Source: Antennarius striatus (taxonomy: Eukaryota; Chordata; Actinopteri; Lophiiformes; Antennariidae). From it: a DNA stretch of 64,000 nt. Both the position numbers and the translations under genes were made by a program. Below, one piece after another: positions 17,832-47,175 of this stretch. The notes under the pieces are model-generated. The model was not told the origin of the DNA and did no database searches. It was given only the letters and a program-made list of their open reading frames with translations. The stretch spans positions 16,835,501-16,899,500 of the forward strand of contig NC_090780.1 in NCBI RefSeq assembly GCF_040054535.1. Reading direction: 5' to 3'. Each line of letters begins with the position of its first letter. The stretch's first letter is position 1.

Positions 17832-17865
<34 letters not shown>

Positions 17866-20800
17866 TAGGCAATGCAACAAATATATATAGACTCAGAGAA
17901 TTTCTTTTTTTTTCATGAATATATTCAGGATGAAATTTGTCAAAAACACAAGAGGGGGGAGGGGATTAAATCATGAAAAAAATAAGCAATCAACAGGCCT
18001 AATTCTTTTTTAGGTGAATGCAGTGCTTCTCAAATTATCTTCTGTTAAGCCACCCCCCCCCACACACACACACACATACTCTTGGTATGTGTGTGTGTAT
18101 GTGCTCTGAACCCTACACCATAACAGAGGAGTAAATACTCCCTGCACAGACTCTATTAATTACAGTTAATGACACGTTACATGTAGACGTTAAAGTTCCA
18201 CTGTCACTGTCGGATTTCGTGTGGCTTTTTTGACTTTCCTGTAACCTTTAAACAACATCTCTGCAAAATTCTTAGGAGGGAACAACACACTTCTGGCCCA
18301 TTGACAGCAATGAAAAGAAGACTGTTCAGGCTGGACGTTCACGTAATTTCAAATTATTTTAATATCTGAAGGGGTTGTCCACCATCACAACATTTGTAGT
18401 GGCCAAATGATATATTGGATCTCCTGGGGATAAGTGGTGCTTGGGTATAAGTAGGTACCAATGTTGGCTGAGTTTGGTTTTTGCCTGAGTTTGGTGTCTG
18501 CCAGTTTTTTGACTGCTGAACGCTGAACGTTTTACAATTTGATGTTAACTATTGATGTTAACAATTTATTTCCATTTAATGGAAATAAAACAGAGTACTG
18601 TAATCACACATAAAGTGGCATGTTGGATTTTTGATGACCATGAAGCGCATCATCGCGTGTAAGTGTAATCTAAGTGTGGAGGAACACCTCAGTGGATTAA
18701 AGCTTGGCTTAGCCTCTACACCACTCAAGGATAAAATTTATTCAGCAGAGGTAGAGATATTAAATCCAGAGGGAGGATCACCCCCCCTTCCCATCAAATT
18801 GCACCATGAGTAAAATAATAATAGCATAATCAGATAACTCAGAACCTGTACCCTTGCCAGCGCCACCAGTTTACCTTCACAGTGAAGTTGAGCATCAGAC
18901 AGTCTGGATGAGCCTCCGCCAATTTATAGAAAAGATCTCTCCATGTTGTGTGTGCGATCATCTGCTCCAGCCAAGCAGGAGTCTGAAAACATGGCACACA
19001 GGATCGGTTTAGTTCACATGAGCTCATTTTACATGAGCCTGAACAGTAAAACCTTTCCTCAAGTGTTTAGGATGATTTACAAAAAAAAAAAAAGGAAGAG
19101 TGTTTAAAAAATCGTCTCACCTCTCCCTCTACTGTGAAAATAGAATCTGCTTTCTGAGGGTCAAAGTGTTTTATCAGGAGACTCTTGAGGTGATTTTCTA
19201 CTCGCTCTTGAACCTGAGCGGGTTCTACACCTATAGTCAAAATGAATGAGTTACAGATTAATGACATCATCAGGTAAAGGTCTGATTAAGGGAAGGGTTA
19301 TTTTTAGAACTGCAACGATTAATCCAGAGCCAGAAAACAAAGCCGGATGATGTGTGATGTACCCATCTGGATGAGCCACTCTGCCAGCAGATTAACGGTT
19401 TGAGCCACAGCAGAATAGTTTTCAGAGAGAAGTTGGATGACGTGTTCAGGAGAGCCCCCAGCTAGGAAATAACTGAAGGAAGACACACAACTCATCATCT
19501 TCTGTCAACTGTCAGTGTACACACCTAGTGTTCTGTGCAGTTTTTACATGTTTGAGTGTTTTCTGTCACATTTAAAAATGAAGGGTTTAAATCCTGAGGT
19601 ACTTATCACTTAATATGATATTTGTCTGAGAAAAGAGGTGTTTACCTTTTAAGTGTGTTGAAGATAGTGGGCTCCATGATGTAATCCCTGCTGGAGAATC
19701 TCTGCAGACAAGTTTCTTGGGTTTTCCCATTATTTTTCCCATCACCATAGCCCTCCTGAAAGACAAATGGATTTGTGTTTTGTTACACTCGTGGATTTTC
19801 TGTCTTGAATTGCAACATGGATTCCCTTTCTCTCTTATCCTGCAATAAATGTATGAGGGGACAACAATTAACAAACACCAGAAAACACTCAGAGAGAACA
19901 AAACTCTAAGTCGCTATGACTTTGAAAACCTGAAAATAGTTTGTAGATTATGAAAAACAACAAAGGAATAAAGGATGATTCTTCAATTGTCAAATGACAT
20001 ACTGCCACGTCTTGACCTGGAACACCACTCATAGCTTTTTCTTATTAGCTTGTCTTTGTTTTTTTCTTAATTAATCCATTGGTTTTAGGAATTTTTTATA
20101 TGAAAGCTAAAACCCTCCCAAATTATGTTTAATATACTAAAACATACTTGCTTCACCCTTGAAAAATTGATCCTTTAATAAACACAGAAAGGTCAGTTTT
20201 TGGCAAGACAAAAGTTTTGTCACATACGGAGTTGTGTAAAAATTAAATAATTTACTTCAAATACAAAAATATGTTGCATAACATTAGTGAATTAATTAGC
20301 GGTGCTGGGAGATTCATATTCATTATCTTGTATGACTTCCATGAACTTTAAAATTCATACAATTTATTGATGAAGTCTTCAGGAACAGCACCAAATTCAG
20401 GTCACCAAATGTCCCTCCCTTTATTGGAGGCAATGTCCATCGTTTGTGGAAAGTTTATCAGCATCTGCCCCTCCAAGTTCCTTTCCTGGATGCCACACTG
20501 CCTCATCACTTCTTCATCACCTCTACTTGCTTCCTCAACATGTACATTATGGTTATGGGGCATGTCTCTGCCCCTCTCTGACGCAAAAACATATCGTCCC
20601 CAACTAAATATGCATTAAGTCCCTGATCGAGGCTACTTTCTCGATCTGGACACAATTGTTTATAACGAACATTGAACTCGGTATTGAAAATGATCAAATT
20701 TATAGTGAACGTGTATCCTCGGTTTCCATGGCCACCATGATACCGCTGGATGTCTTATCTCAGCACCCACATGGAGATGTGGAAACGTCGGTCTCACACA

Positions 20801-20950
20801 TCGTCCATGTGTGAGCTAGAAACAGTGTGGGCTTGTGATGCTAGTAACAGCTAGCTCCACCTAGCTAACGGCTGTAGCAGCCGAACAGCTCACCAGGCTG
20901 CCCTCCTTTCCTTCCCAGTCTCCCGCACAGCTGTACGATTCTTCGTCCAT
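14404..20950 (-). CDS. nelfcd: Negative elongation factor C/D (NELF-C/D, TH1-like)
   Basis: Fifteen coding exons, in transcript order: 20894-20950, 19646-19755, 19363-19472, 19121-19230, 18875-18982, 17679-17831, 17174-17304, 16810-16975, 16592-16726, 16302-16441, 15634-15748, 15452-15547, 15210-15350, 14559-14688, 14404-14438. All phases agree and give 578 aa, near the human length of about 581-590. NELF-C/D is the scaffold subunit of the four-part NELF complex that holds RNA polymerase II paused near promoters. Family-matching blocks include [60 protein letters not shown] and the C-terminus [11 protein letters not shown]. The start MDEESY matches the internal MDEDYY start of the shorter human form, and no upstream in-frame extension is evident. 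Two acceptors are odd: exon 6 follows a (TG)n tract and exon 13 a 13-C run. Confidence 0.95.
15353..15365. repeat. Homopolymer G13 (C13 on the nelfcd strand) at a splice acceptor
   Basis: On the nelfcd strand a run of 13 C sits directly before the AG of the exon 13 acceptor and forms its whole pyrimidine tract. Confidence 0.9.
17833..17863. repeat. (CA)n microsatellite forming the nelfcd exon 6 acceptor tract
   Basis: About 15 CA units. On the nelfcd strand they read (TG)n followed directly by TAG and exon 6, so the repeat replaces the usual pyrimidine tract. Confidence 0.9.
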
Positions 20951-21703
20951 GACGACGGGAAAGAAGGGACGCTCACAAAAATAACCTGACGTGAACCCTT
21001 CTGCTGCTGATGAGGATGATGCTGATGCTGGAAGCAGCTAGCTAGCTGAAAGCTAACAACAAGAGGTGGAAAATGGCGCGAGAGGCCACACCCCCTACCC
21101 GCCCACCTCATTATTATTCATGTCTCTTTTAACATGACGCGTCCCTAGAGTTCCGGAACTCAGGTTTGTTCCTGTTGTTGTCTCTTGTTAGTGTTAATTT
21201 ACTTTATTGTCCCCATGGGGAAATTATTTTACATTATTTTTATCTTTATAAATAATAATAATTATCTTTATTTTTTAAACATACAGTACATCCATCCATC
21301 CACTGCTTATCCCTTATTCCACTCTGTGGAACAACCTGAGGACAAGTGTTTCATTTTTCTATTTTGCTGGCAGGCTTATGTGTACAATCTATAGCAATAC
21401 AGTAATTGCACAGTTATGTTATTATTATTTGTTATTTATTTCATTTTAATTTGTTTTTGTTTTCTCTACTGTTACTACTAAGCTACAGTATTTGCACAAC
21501 TATAGTATTTTTGATATTATATACAATAAATGTTTGTTTATACCTCATTCTGGTCTATATGTCCACTTATTGAGCAAATTGTTTCAAAAGATAGAGGACT
21601 GGATGCACTGTCAAGAGTCTTGGTTTACATGCAATGATGTAGTACTATTAGTAAGAATCCTACGCATCGTACTGCACCACTGCATGCATCACTGCATGTA
21701 AAC
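20951..21703. other. nelfcd 5' UTR/promoter and AT-rich spacer
   Basis: 20951-21180 is GC-rich and is the likely nelfcd promoter; on the plus strand it holds AAAATGGCGCGAG at about 21071-21083, close to a YY1 site. From 21200 on the DNA is AT-rich. A short CATCCATCCATCCACTGCTTATCC block at about 21290 resembles the reverse of the 3' tail of teleost L2-type elements, so a tiny truncated copy may lie there. Confidence 0.45.
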
Positions 21704-21776
21704 AGAAAACAGCTTCTCTTAAGCAAATGCAAATGCTACTGTAGGATTTCCATTTGCTTAAGAGAAGCTGTTTTCT
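21704..21776. repeat. Perfect 26-bp-arm hairpin with 21-nt loop
   Basis: The arms at 21704-21729 and 21751-21776 are exact reverse complements (core AACAGCTTCTCTTAAGC) around a 21-nt loop. The size is pre-miRNA-like, but a stem with no mismatch is more typical of a recent inverted duplication or the two ends of a collapsed MITE. Confidence 0.9.
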
Positions 21777-21889
21777 TTAGTTGATGACTTTACTTTGATA
21801 ACATTAACACCACAGCCCTACAAGCCACCAGACACCCCAATACTGTATTCTTCTAATTCTATGGTTTCTGCCTTAAAACGTCCAAAATT

Positions 21890-24400
21890 TTTCACCGGCA
21901 CCGAACGCCACTCCAAGGGCCCCTGAATAGAGGGCCTGCCTAGGGCCCCCTGGAGGCTTCAGCCGGCACTGCTCCGGGGGGAGCCCGAGGTGTTCCCAGG
22001 CCAGCCGAGAGACACTGTCCCTCCAGCGTGTCCTCGGTCTTCCTCGAGGTCTCCTCCCGGTAGGACATGTCCGGAACACCTCCCCAGGGAGGCTTCCAGG
22101 AGGCATCCGGAACAGATGCCCGAGCCACGTCAGCTGGCTCTGCTCAAGGCGGAGGAGCGGCGGCTCTAGTCCGAGCTCCTCCCTGGTGACTGAGCTCCTC
22201 ACCCTATCTCTAAGGGTGTGCCCAGCCACTCTACGGAGGAAACTCATTTCAGCCGCTTGTATTCGGGATCTTGTTCTTTCGGTCATGACCCAAAGCTCAT
22301 GACCATAGGTGAGAGTAGGAATGTAGATTGACCGGTAAATCGAGAGCTTCGTCTTGCGACTCAGCTCCTTCTTCACCACGACACACCTATACAGCGACTG
22401 CATCACTGCAGAAGCTGCACCGATCCGTCTGTCAAGCTCACGTTCCATCCTTCCCTCACTCGTGAACAAGACCCCAAGATACTTAAACTCCTCCACTTGG
22501 GGCGAAGACTCTCCACCGACCTGAAGAGGGCACACAACCCTTTTCCGGTCGAGAACCATGGCCTCAGATTTAGAGGTGCTGATCCTCATCCCACTTGCGT
22601 CACACTCAGCTGCAAACCTTCCCAGGGTATGCTGAAGGTCCAGGTTTGATGAGGCCAACAGGACAACATTGTCTGCAAAAAGCAGAGATGAAATCCTTTG
22701 GTCACCAAACCGGACTCCCTCCGGACCCTGGCTGCGTAGAAATTCTGTCCATAAAGATTATGAACAGAACCGGTGATAGAGGGCAGCCCTGCCAGAGTCC
22801 AACATGCACCTGGGACAGGTCTGACTTACTGCCTGCAATGCGAACCAAGCTCTGGCTTCGGTCATACAGGGACCGGACAGCCCTCAGCAAGGGGCCCGGG
22901 ACCCCATACTCCCGAAGCACTCCCCACAAGATACCACAAGGGACATGATCGAATGCCTTTTCTAGATCCACAAAACACATGTGGACTGGTTGGGAAAACT
23001 CCCATGAACCCTCAAGCACTCGATGGAGAGTGTAGAGCTGGTCCAATGTTCCACGACCAGGACGAAAACCGCATTGCTCCTCCTGAATCCGTAGTTTTAC
23101 TATCGGTCTAATCCTCCTCTCCAGCACCCTGGAGTAGACTTTCCCAGGGGGGCTGAGGAGTGTGATCCCCCTTTAGTTGGAACACACCCTCCTGTCCCCC
23201 TTTTTGAAAAGAGGGACCACCGCCCCGGTCTGCCAATCCAGAGGTACTGTCCCCGACTGCCATGCGATGTTACAGAGACGTGTCAACCATGACAGTCCCT
23301 GCACATCCAGAGACTTGAGGTACTCAGGGCAAATCTCATCCACCCCTGGTGCTTTGCCACCGAGGAGTTTGGCAACCACCTCGGTGACTTCAGCTTGGGT
23401 GATGGACGAGTCCACCTCTGAGACCTCAGCCTCTGCTTCCTCTGTGTAGGACATGGCAGTGGGATTGAGGAGATCCTCAAAGTATTCTTTCTACCACCCG
23501 ACAATATCTCCAGTTGAGGTTAGCAGCTCTCCGCCTCTACTGTAAACAGTGTTGGCTGTGCACCGCTTTCCCCCTCCTGAGGCGATGAATGGTTTGTCAG
23601 AATTTCTTCGAGGCTGACCGATAGTCGTCCTCCATGGCCTCCCCAAACTCTTCCCAGACCCGAGTTTTTGCCTCTGCGACTACTCAAGCTGCAGTACGCC
23701 TGGCCTGCCTGAACCCGTCAACTGCCTCCGGAGTCCCACAATTCAAGAAGATTTGATAGAACTCCTTCTTCAGCTTGACGGCATCCCTTACTTCCGGTGT
23801 CGACCACCGGGTTCGGGGGTTACCGCCGCAAAAGGGATTAACCCCTCTCAAGGGTTTGGTTCCAGAGCCCAAGCTGTGGGTGGACGTTAGCTCGACTATA
23901 TCCAGTCGGTACCTCTCAACCTCCCCCACAAGCTCTGGCGCCATTCCCCCCAGTGAGGCGACATTCCATGTCCCTAGAGCTAGACTCTTTGTCTAGGGAT
24001 TGGGTCGTCGGGCCCCATGCTGATGACTGCCACCCAATCCACACCGCACCCGTCCCCTACGGTTTCCTCAGCGGGTGATGAGTCCACCAGAAGTTGGGCC
24101 CATGTCGTCCTTTCGGGCTGAGCCCAGCCGGGCCCCGTGGGCAGAGGCCCGGCCACCAGGCGCTCATATATGAGCCCCAACCTGGCTTCAGGGTGGAGCC
24201 CCGGCTGCACCATACCAGGTGACGTCACGGTCCTTGATTTTTTACTCATCATAAGGGTTTTTGTGCTGCTCTTCGTCTGGCCCTTCACCCAGGACCTGTT
24301 TGCCAAGGGAGACCCTAGCAGGAGCGTAAAGCCCCTGACAACATAGCTCCTGGGATCATTCGGGTACTCTAACTCCCCCACCACGATAAGGTGGCAGCTC
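21890..24400 (-). mobile_element. Rex3 non-LTR retrotransposon (RTE clade), internally deleted
   Basis: On the minus strand the element starts near 24400 (CAGAGAGCTGCCACCTTATC, the start I recall for long teleost copies) and ends near 21890. The blocks CGGTGATAGAGGGCAGCCCTG (22771) and ACCACCGCCCCGGTCTGCCA (23217) nearly equal the conserved Rex3 reverse transcriptase sites known across teleosts. Most of the endonuclease domain is missing: the frame jumps from its first residues (MAPELVGEVERYRLDIVELT, GTKPL) to the linker STPEVRDAVKLKKEF within 23684-23944. It lies between nelfcd and the kdm5b 3' UTR, in the same orientation as both. Confidence 0.85.
21940..23460 (-). pseudogene. Rex3 reverse transcriptase, broken
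   Basis: RT blocks in order on the minus strand: GGKAPGVDEICPEYLKSL, WQTGAVVPLFKKGDRRVCSN, EEQCGFRPGRGTLDQL, CFVDLEKAFDHVP, HVGLWQGCPLSPVLF, then LLFADNVVLLASSN and TSKSEAMVLDRKRVV. The frame is split into three pieces, with an in-frame TAA after VCSN (about 23175) and a frame change between 22702 and 22658. The catalytic FADD box reads FADN. The copy cannot make an active enzyme. Confidence 0.85.
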
Positions 24401-24511
24401 TCTGAGGTTTTTTTTAAAAACATGCATATGTATATACTGTATGTAGAAAACAAGTACTGTACAGACACACATGCACGTATGCAATTTATACAGCGGGAGT
24501 CAGAGTGACGG

Positions 24512-24513
<2 letters not shown>

Positions 24514-24552
<39 letters not shown>
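24514..24552. repeat. (TG)n microsatellite
   Basis: About 19 TG units just beyond the 5' end of the Rex3 copy. Confidence 0.95.
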
Positions 24553-24555
<3 letters not shown>

Positions 24556-26144
24556 CGGAGGGTTGAGCCGACACGTCCACTGCCAGCTCTCACTCCAAGG
24601 GTAAAATTGAAATAAATACAATAGGAATATAGTAGAATAGGAATATAGATCTGAAATAAAATGCAAAAATGAATTACTGTAGTTACATAAATTTATTTTT
24701 CATGTTTGGTAAAAGCAAAAGTATTTCATAGAGGTTTGCAGCTTGATGGAACTTTGTTTCATTTAAGCAGCTCACAAATGACATCCAATTTTTTGCTTCC
24801 ATATTTCACAGCTAGAAACCGTTATAGATGACCATTATAGGGTTAGCTGGAGGCAACTGATTCGCTGTGCCGACCCCTGAAGGGAAAAGCCAAAAAAAAG
24901 AAAAAACCATTAGATGACCTGAGAAAAGACAGTCCAAAAAGGTTTGGATCAGACAGATTCAATCAGTTAACCAGTTACAAACAAATATTACCCTGTTTGC
25001 CCCCTTTAATGAGGACATAATCAGAAGCTTGTTACTGAAAGCTGAAAATAAAGAATCAGAAGTACTTTCAATCTCCCAATGTAAATGTTAAAATGCAAAA
25101 TATGGTGGGGTTTTTTGTATTCAATATTTAAAATCACAATCTGTCTCTAATCTGACTTCAAATAAAACAATGAGGACGCATATGGGAACAAACATTTTTA
25201 TTTTATAATGCAAACTGCAACATATGAATTATATTATTTTCCCAAAGGAGCAGAAAAGGGTTATACACCCGTGGCAAATAAATCACACAATCTGTGATAA
25301 ATCTAAGTCCAACACAATATGTTCATCCTACACCATAAAGGGAAACTCCACCCTCAAACAAAATGTACATTCCTTTGACGTCGGACATTTCATTATGTTG
25401 TGACAAACACCAAGTATCACCCAAAGCCAGTAACAGATCCAGGACTCACAGCGCTAAAGGGATCCAGACTTTTTTAAAAAAAGTCAGTGATTTGTTAAGG
25501 GAAGTGGGCAAATGTTCACGTGCAAACTTTTGCACATTTTTAGATCATCAAGCACAAACCTTGGAGTCATTGCTCTGTCCATATTTCAAATCCTTATTGA
25601 AATATGTAAAATCACAGGATTCAGAAAGTCGAACGTTCAGGGTTTTGCTTCAAGAAGGCATTCTATCAAAGAAAGCACGACTAGCTCTCAGATGAAAACC
25701 GAACCTAAATTAATGAGTTCAGTTATTGCTTAGATAAATAATATTTACTCTACAAAAGAAAGATATGTTTCACATTGTTCAGAAGCATGTAAAAAAAAAA
25801 AAAAAAAAGCATTTCTAAAATGTGATGTCAAATTGACTATTTTTGGTTAAAAAATCCCTGTTCTGTTGGTTCTTGGAACATTTTTCTATGTTGTTCACCT
25901 GCAGTAAGTCTTGGAAAGTTTCAGAAAGAATTAGTTGACTTGCTGAAAAAGCAGCTGTGTGATGAAAACAGTGACAAGTTGGGTTTTTTTTGTAACTCTG
26001 GAAAAACAGGGATAGCACCATGTTCGTTAAGGACAAGCCAGAAGGTAAAGTGGAGAAGCCAGAGGCGACAGAGAGGTCTGGTGTGCACCCGAGTGCTGTG
26101 GCTTGTAAGAAAACTGCTGATCTTTCAAAGTCATTTTTTGGTGT
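24553..26144 (-). other. kdm5b 3' UTR and flank
   Basis: No coding exon. A minus-strand AATAAA (TTTATT at 25197-25202) would give a 3' UTR of about 950 nt. A 20-bp poly-A run ends at 25808. The stretch 24553-25180 is AT-rich spacer. Confidence 0.55.
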
Positions 26145-43724
<17,580 letters not shown>

Positions 43725-44640
43725 AAAGGTGTGGAAAAAGTACTGCCCCCTCCTAATTTCTTCTGTTTTAGTGGATATTACACACTAAACTGTACCTGAC
43801 CTTCAAAGACACTTAATAAATAACAAAGGAATAAAAGTAAAAATAGCATGCAAGTTTTAGAAGAAAATGTGGCCCCTGGGTTCTGAGGACCAAGTCAAGG
43901 AGCTATTTACTTCAGATGTTTTGTGCTGAGCTGAACATCTGGATGTGGATGGCGCTGGCAGTGAATCTCTGTGCTTGATTCTGTCTGGAAATACCAACTC
44001 CCTGTTGGAGATTGGAGATATGAAATAATTCTGAAGTGGTGCTGGAAGTGTCTGAAAAGGAAAGGTTGAAAAACTTCTATTTTTGTATAACTTTAGAGTT
44101 TTTTATAACAAAGACCTTTATAAATGACAATATCAATGTCAGCACTGAGCAGTACCTCAAAAGTGGTGGCTAAGAGCCAAAGTTCCACTATTTAATTACA
44201 CTTAAAAATTATCTGATACCCAAAATCATCAATTTAAATAGTGTTCAACCCCTGAATTTAAAGTCTAACTGTGTCACCTTTAACATCACAATGGCAACCA
44301 ATCATTTTCTGATTAAAGGAGATGAGTTATCTCTGCAGTGGAATTTTGGCTGACAATCCACAAGTGTAACCGTTTCAGTGCATCTTGAATTGTGGGAACA
44401 GACTCCTCTTTTCATGTTCCACCACAAAAATCTCAATTGAGTTATAGTCTGGAGTTAGTCTTGGCCACTCACATTTCTAAAAACCTGTTTATTCCTATTG
44501 AGCAATTCAGAAGTGGATTTATTGTTATTGTCAGATCATTGTGTTACTAAACCAGTTGTGCTTGAGTTTCATCTCACAGACTGATGACTGCATCTTTATT
44601 TTTTGTATTTTCTGACATTCACTGTGGTAGTTTTTCTAGA
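43725..44640. mobile_element. Decayed teleost MITE (GTACTGCCCCCTCCTAATTT family)
   Basis: The left part (TGGAAAAAGTACTGCCCCCT, then TAATTTCTTCTGTTTTAG) and the inside (AATGGCAACCAATCATTTTC, GCAGTGGAATTTTGGCTGAC) resemble a dispersed teleost DNA transposon I recall as hAT-type. I could not find paired inverted ends or a target duplication, so the limits are approximate and the copy is old. Confidence 0.4.
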
Positions 44641-44696
44641 TGTAGCAAAAATGAATTTTATAATAAATATATAATTTAAAGCATGGATTGAGGTTG

Positions 44697-45045
44697 GGCC
44701 GGCATGGTGGCGCAGTGGGTTGCGCTGTCGCCGCACAGCAAAGCGGTTCCAGGTGCGAGTCCCACTCTGTGCAGTTTGCATGTTCTCCCCATGTCTGCGT
44801 GGGTTCTCTCCGGGTTCTCCAGCTTCCACCCACCTCCAAAAACATGCTCTTCAGGTTAATTGGCTGTTCCAAATTTCCTGTAGTGTGTGAGCGTGCATGG
44901 TTGTCTGTCTTTATGTGGTTCCGTGGTACACTGGCCCGGAGTTTCCCCCGCCTCACACCCTAAGACAGCTGGGATAGGCTCCAGCTCCCCGTGAACCACT
45001 ACAGTGGATAAAGTAGTTCGGAAGATGAATGAATAAAAAAAAAAA
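44697..45045 (+). mobile_element. tRNA-derived SINE, second copy
   Basis: Same family as the copy at 29219: GGCGCAGTGGGTTGCGCTGT head, TGCGTGGGTTCTCTCCGGG core, GGGATAGGCTCCAGC tail, then AATGAATA and poly-A. The flanks GGATTGAGGTTG (44685-44696) and GGATCAAGGTTG (45046-45057) are a 12-bp target duplication with two differences, so it is older than the first copy. Its B box (GGTGCGAGTCC) is one base off. Confidence 0.85.
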
Positions 45046-45916
45046 GGATCAAGGTTGCCTTTGTTTTGTCATAAGTTTTATTTGAAGATACACATAGTGT
45101 AGGATAGACACAAAAATACAAGAAAATAGCCGCAGGACTAATATTTTTCAGCTGTCAGAATGAAAAGAGAGCCTTTATTTAACAGAGTACATGCAAAATG
45201 ATAAACACAAAATATGATAAAATAAAAAAATTAGAAACTTCAGACATTTGGCATCAATCAGGAGACCTACACTCTTGACAAACACAAGAGGTTTGAAAGA
45301 ATTTTATCACCCAAAATAAACCCCCATCACAACCCCCATTCTTCATGGAGTCTTTACTATCAGGTTATAATGAAGCTCAAATTTATGTTCCTTATAAAAC
45401 TGGAAATGTTTGTGGTGTATATCTAAAATTGAAAAAGCGCAAAAAGTAAAACAAAAGCAACAAATATTCATGTCTGCAAAGCTGAAAGTTGTGGATACCT
45501 GTATTTTTGCTAAATAAATGAAAATGATCAAGCTTGTTATTTACTCTTAAGTAATCTGATAATTTAAATAAAAATATCCTATGAATTTATAGTTTTTATT
45601 TGTCCAACTAATCTGAAAGGAAAAGTTTCTATCAAAAAGCTTAAATTTTAAGAGAATATACAGCAAACAATCGCATGATAATATCCAACATTAGCTTCCA
45701 CAAAAACACCTTTATTAGGACAGTAATAGTTTGATTTTGTCCATGTGAAGAGAGAATCAAAGTAACACACAACATAAACAATGTACACATAACAATAGAG
45801 TATATGTTAGTGTGTGTTGCAGTGGGTTGAGGTCAGCACTGGGTGTAAATCCATAGAAAGATGCATAGCCTGCAAACATTTTTTATAGTTCCTTTGTGTT
45901 CTCAAATGCTTTTAGA
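45046..45916 (-). other. Probable rabif 3' UTR
   Basis: AT-rich sequence after the rabif stop on the minus strand, with several TTTATT (minus-strand AATAAA) words. No exon or repeat family recognised. Confidence 0.45.
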
Positions 45917-47175
45917 CTATACATGCTTCACCCTTTCCAGAGCGATGTAGAAACTTTTCTTGTCATCCAAACAATGCCAACCAATTGGTCCAATCTCACA
46001 ATCAGCACATATGAGATACTTAATTCTCCCAACATTGTTAGTGAAGCCCACATTCTCAAAAGTGAACATGTCATCCACAAACCAGTGGGCAGTCAAGGTA
46101 TCTCCATCTACTGAGCCGTCTGTGTTGTTGAGGCCGCTCTTTTTCTTCATTAATGGTAGAAACAGCTGGTGGGAGAAAATAGACACTAGATTAGGTCTGA
46201 ATACTTCTGAAGGAGCTGAAACAATGGCTGAGATATTAAGACAATTAACAGCTGGTTGAGGTTTCAATCTAGCTGGACCACCTGACCTTAGATTAATATT
46301 AATTGTTGCTCTTGTATTTATTAATGCGCCTATGTGTAAGTGGGATGTCAGTGGGACGAGGGTGAGGATCAACACCTCCAAATCTGAGGCCATGGTTCTC
46401 GACCGGAAAAAGGTGGTCCGCCCTCTCCAGGTCAGTGGGGAGTTTTATATGTTATGTTTACTCATGGCATTTAAGGACATACTGATCAGTTTATGGCTCA
46501 CTTTGAGAAAACATGTTCTAATCTAATCTAACTAATCTTTCGGAAGACTGAGAACTGACTGAGTTCTTCCAACCCGACAGGTCACTGGTCCAACAGCACT
46601 ATTATAGTGCAGAAACATTCTGCCATATGTGGGTCATGAGTCCTTAGCTCCTGAAGGAGAGTATTTTCAGACTTCTGGACCACCCTGCTCACATGCAAGT
46701 GAAGAACTATGGGCTGATTGATTCAGCAAGAGTGACAAGCTGGCCATCTTCCACTGACTCAGCAAAATTGTTCAGTTAGCAAGTAAATCAAGATTATCCT
46801 TACAAGTGAATACAAGTGAAGTTTGAATAAAGCACTGGTTAAATTTTCATACCATACCAAGTATCCAAAGCAAATGTACAAGTTAACACGATGTACTGTA
46901 TTTTGGCATAGATGCATTCAAACAAGTTTTTAAAAAGTGTTTTTGACATTTTTCCAGTGAGCAAAAGGATCTTGGACGAAATAAATCCTTTAGTTTGTTC
47001 CACCCTAAAGCCTTCAGGTCATCCATCCTACCTCTTTCTCAGCCAACACGGCGCTCCCCGGACACAGCACCTTGGATTCACAACACTGACAGATAACAGA
47101 CTTGATGTTCTTGCCGTCCTCAGAAACCAACTCCGAACGATCCGAGCTCTCACTGGACTGCTGATCGCTCTCCAT
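45917..47175 (-). CDS. rabif: RAB interacting factor (MSS4), Rab chaperone / exchange-factor-like
   Basis: Two exons: 47032-47175 (start MESDQQSSES) and 45917-46165. They join in phase at ...AEKE/LFLP and give 130 aa; human RABIF has 123. RABIF binds nucleotide-free exocytic Rab GTPases in the cytosol and stabilises them, with weak exchange activity. The two zinc-binding CxxC pairs are present: CQCC near residue 35 and CADC near residue 104. The hallmark ICADCEIGPIGWHCLDDKKS matches the family. The 866-bp intron carries a small Rex3 fragment. Kdm5b lies downstream on the same strand, as in human 1q32. Confidence 0.95.
46330..46440 (+). mobile_element. Short Rex3 LINE fragment in the rabif intron
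   Basis: Translates as RINTSKSEAMVLDRKKVVRP, the block found in the Rex3 copy at 21890-24400 as RISTSKSEAMVLDRKRVVCP. It is only about 110 bp, in opposite orientation to rabif, with no visible ends. Confidence 0.8.

Noticed and set aside
21704-21776. microRNA gene
   Set aside because: The stem lacks the mismatches and bulges of animal precursors; kept as an unexplained hairpin.
21873-22658. A 261-codon minus-strand frame, the longest single-exon frame in the window, as a host gene
   Set aside because: Its sequence is the C-terminal part of the Rex3 reverse transcriptase.
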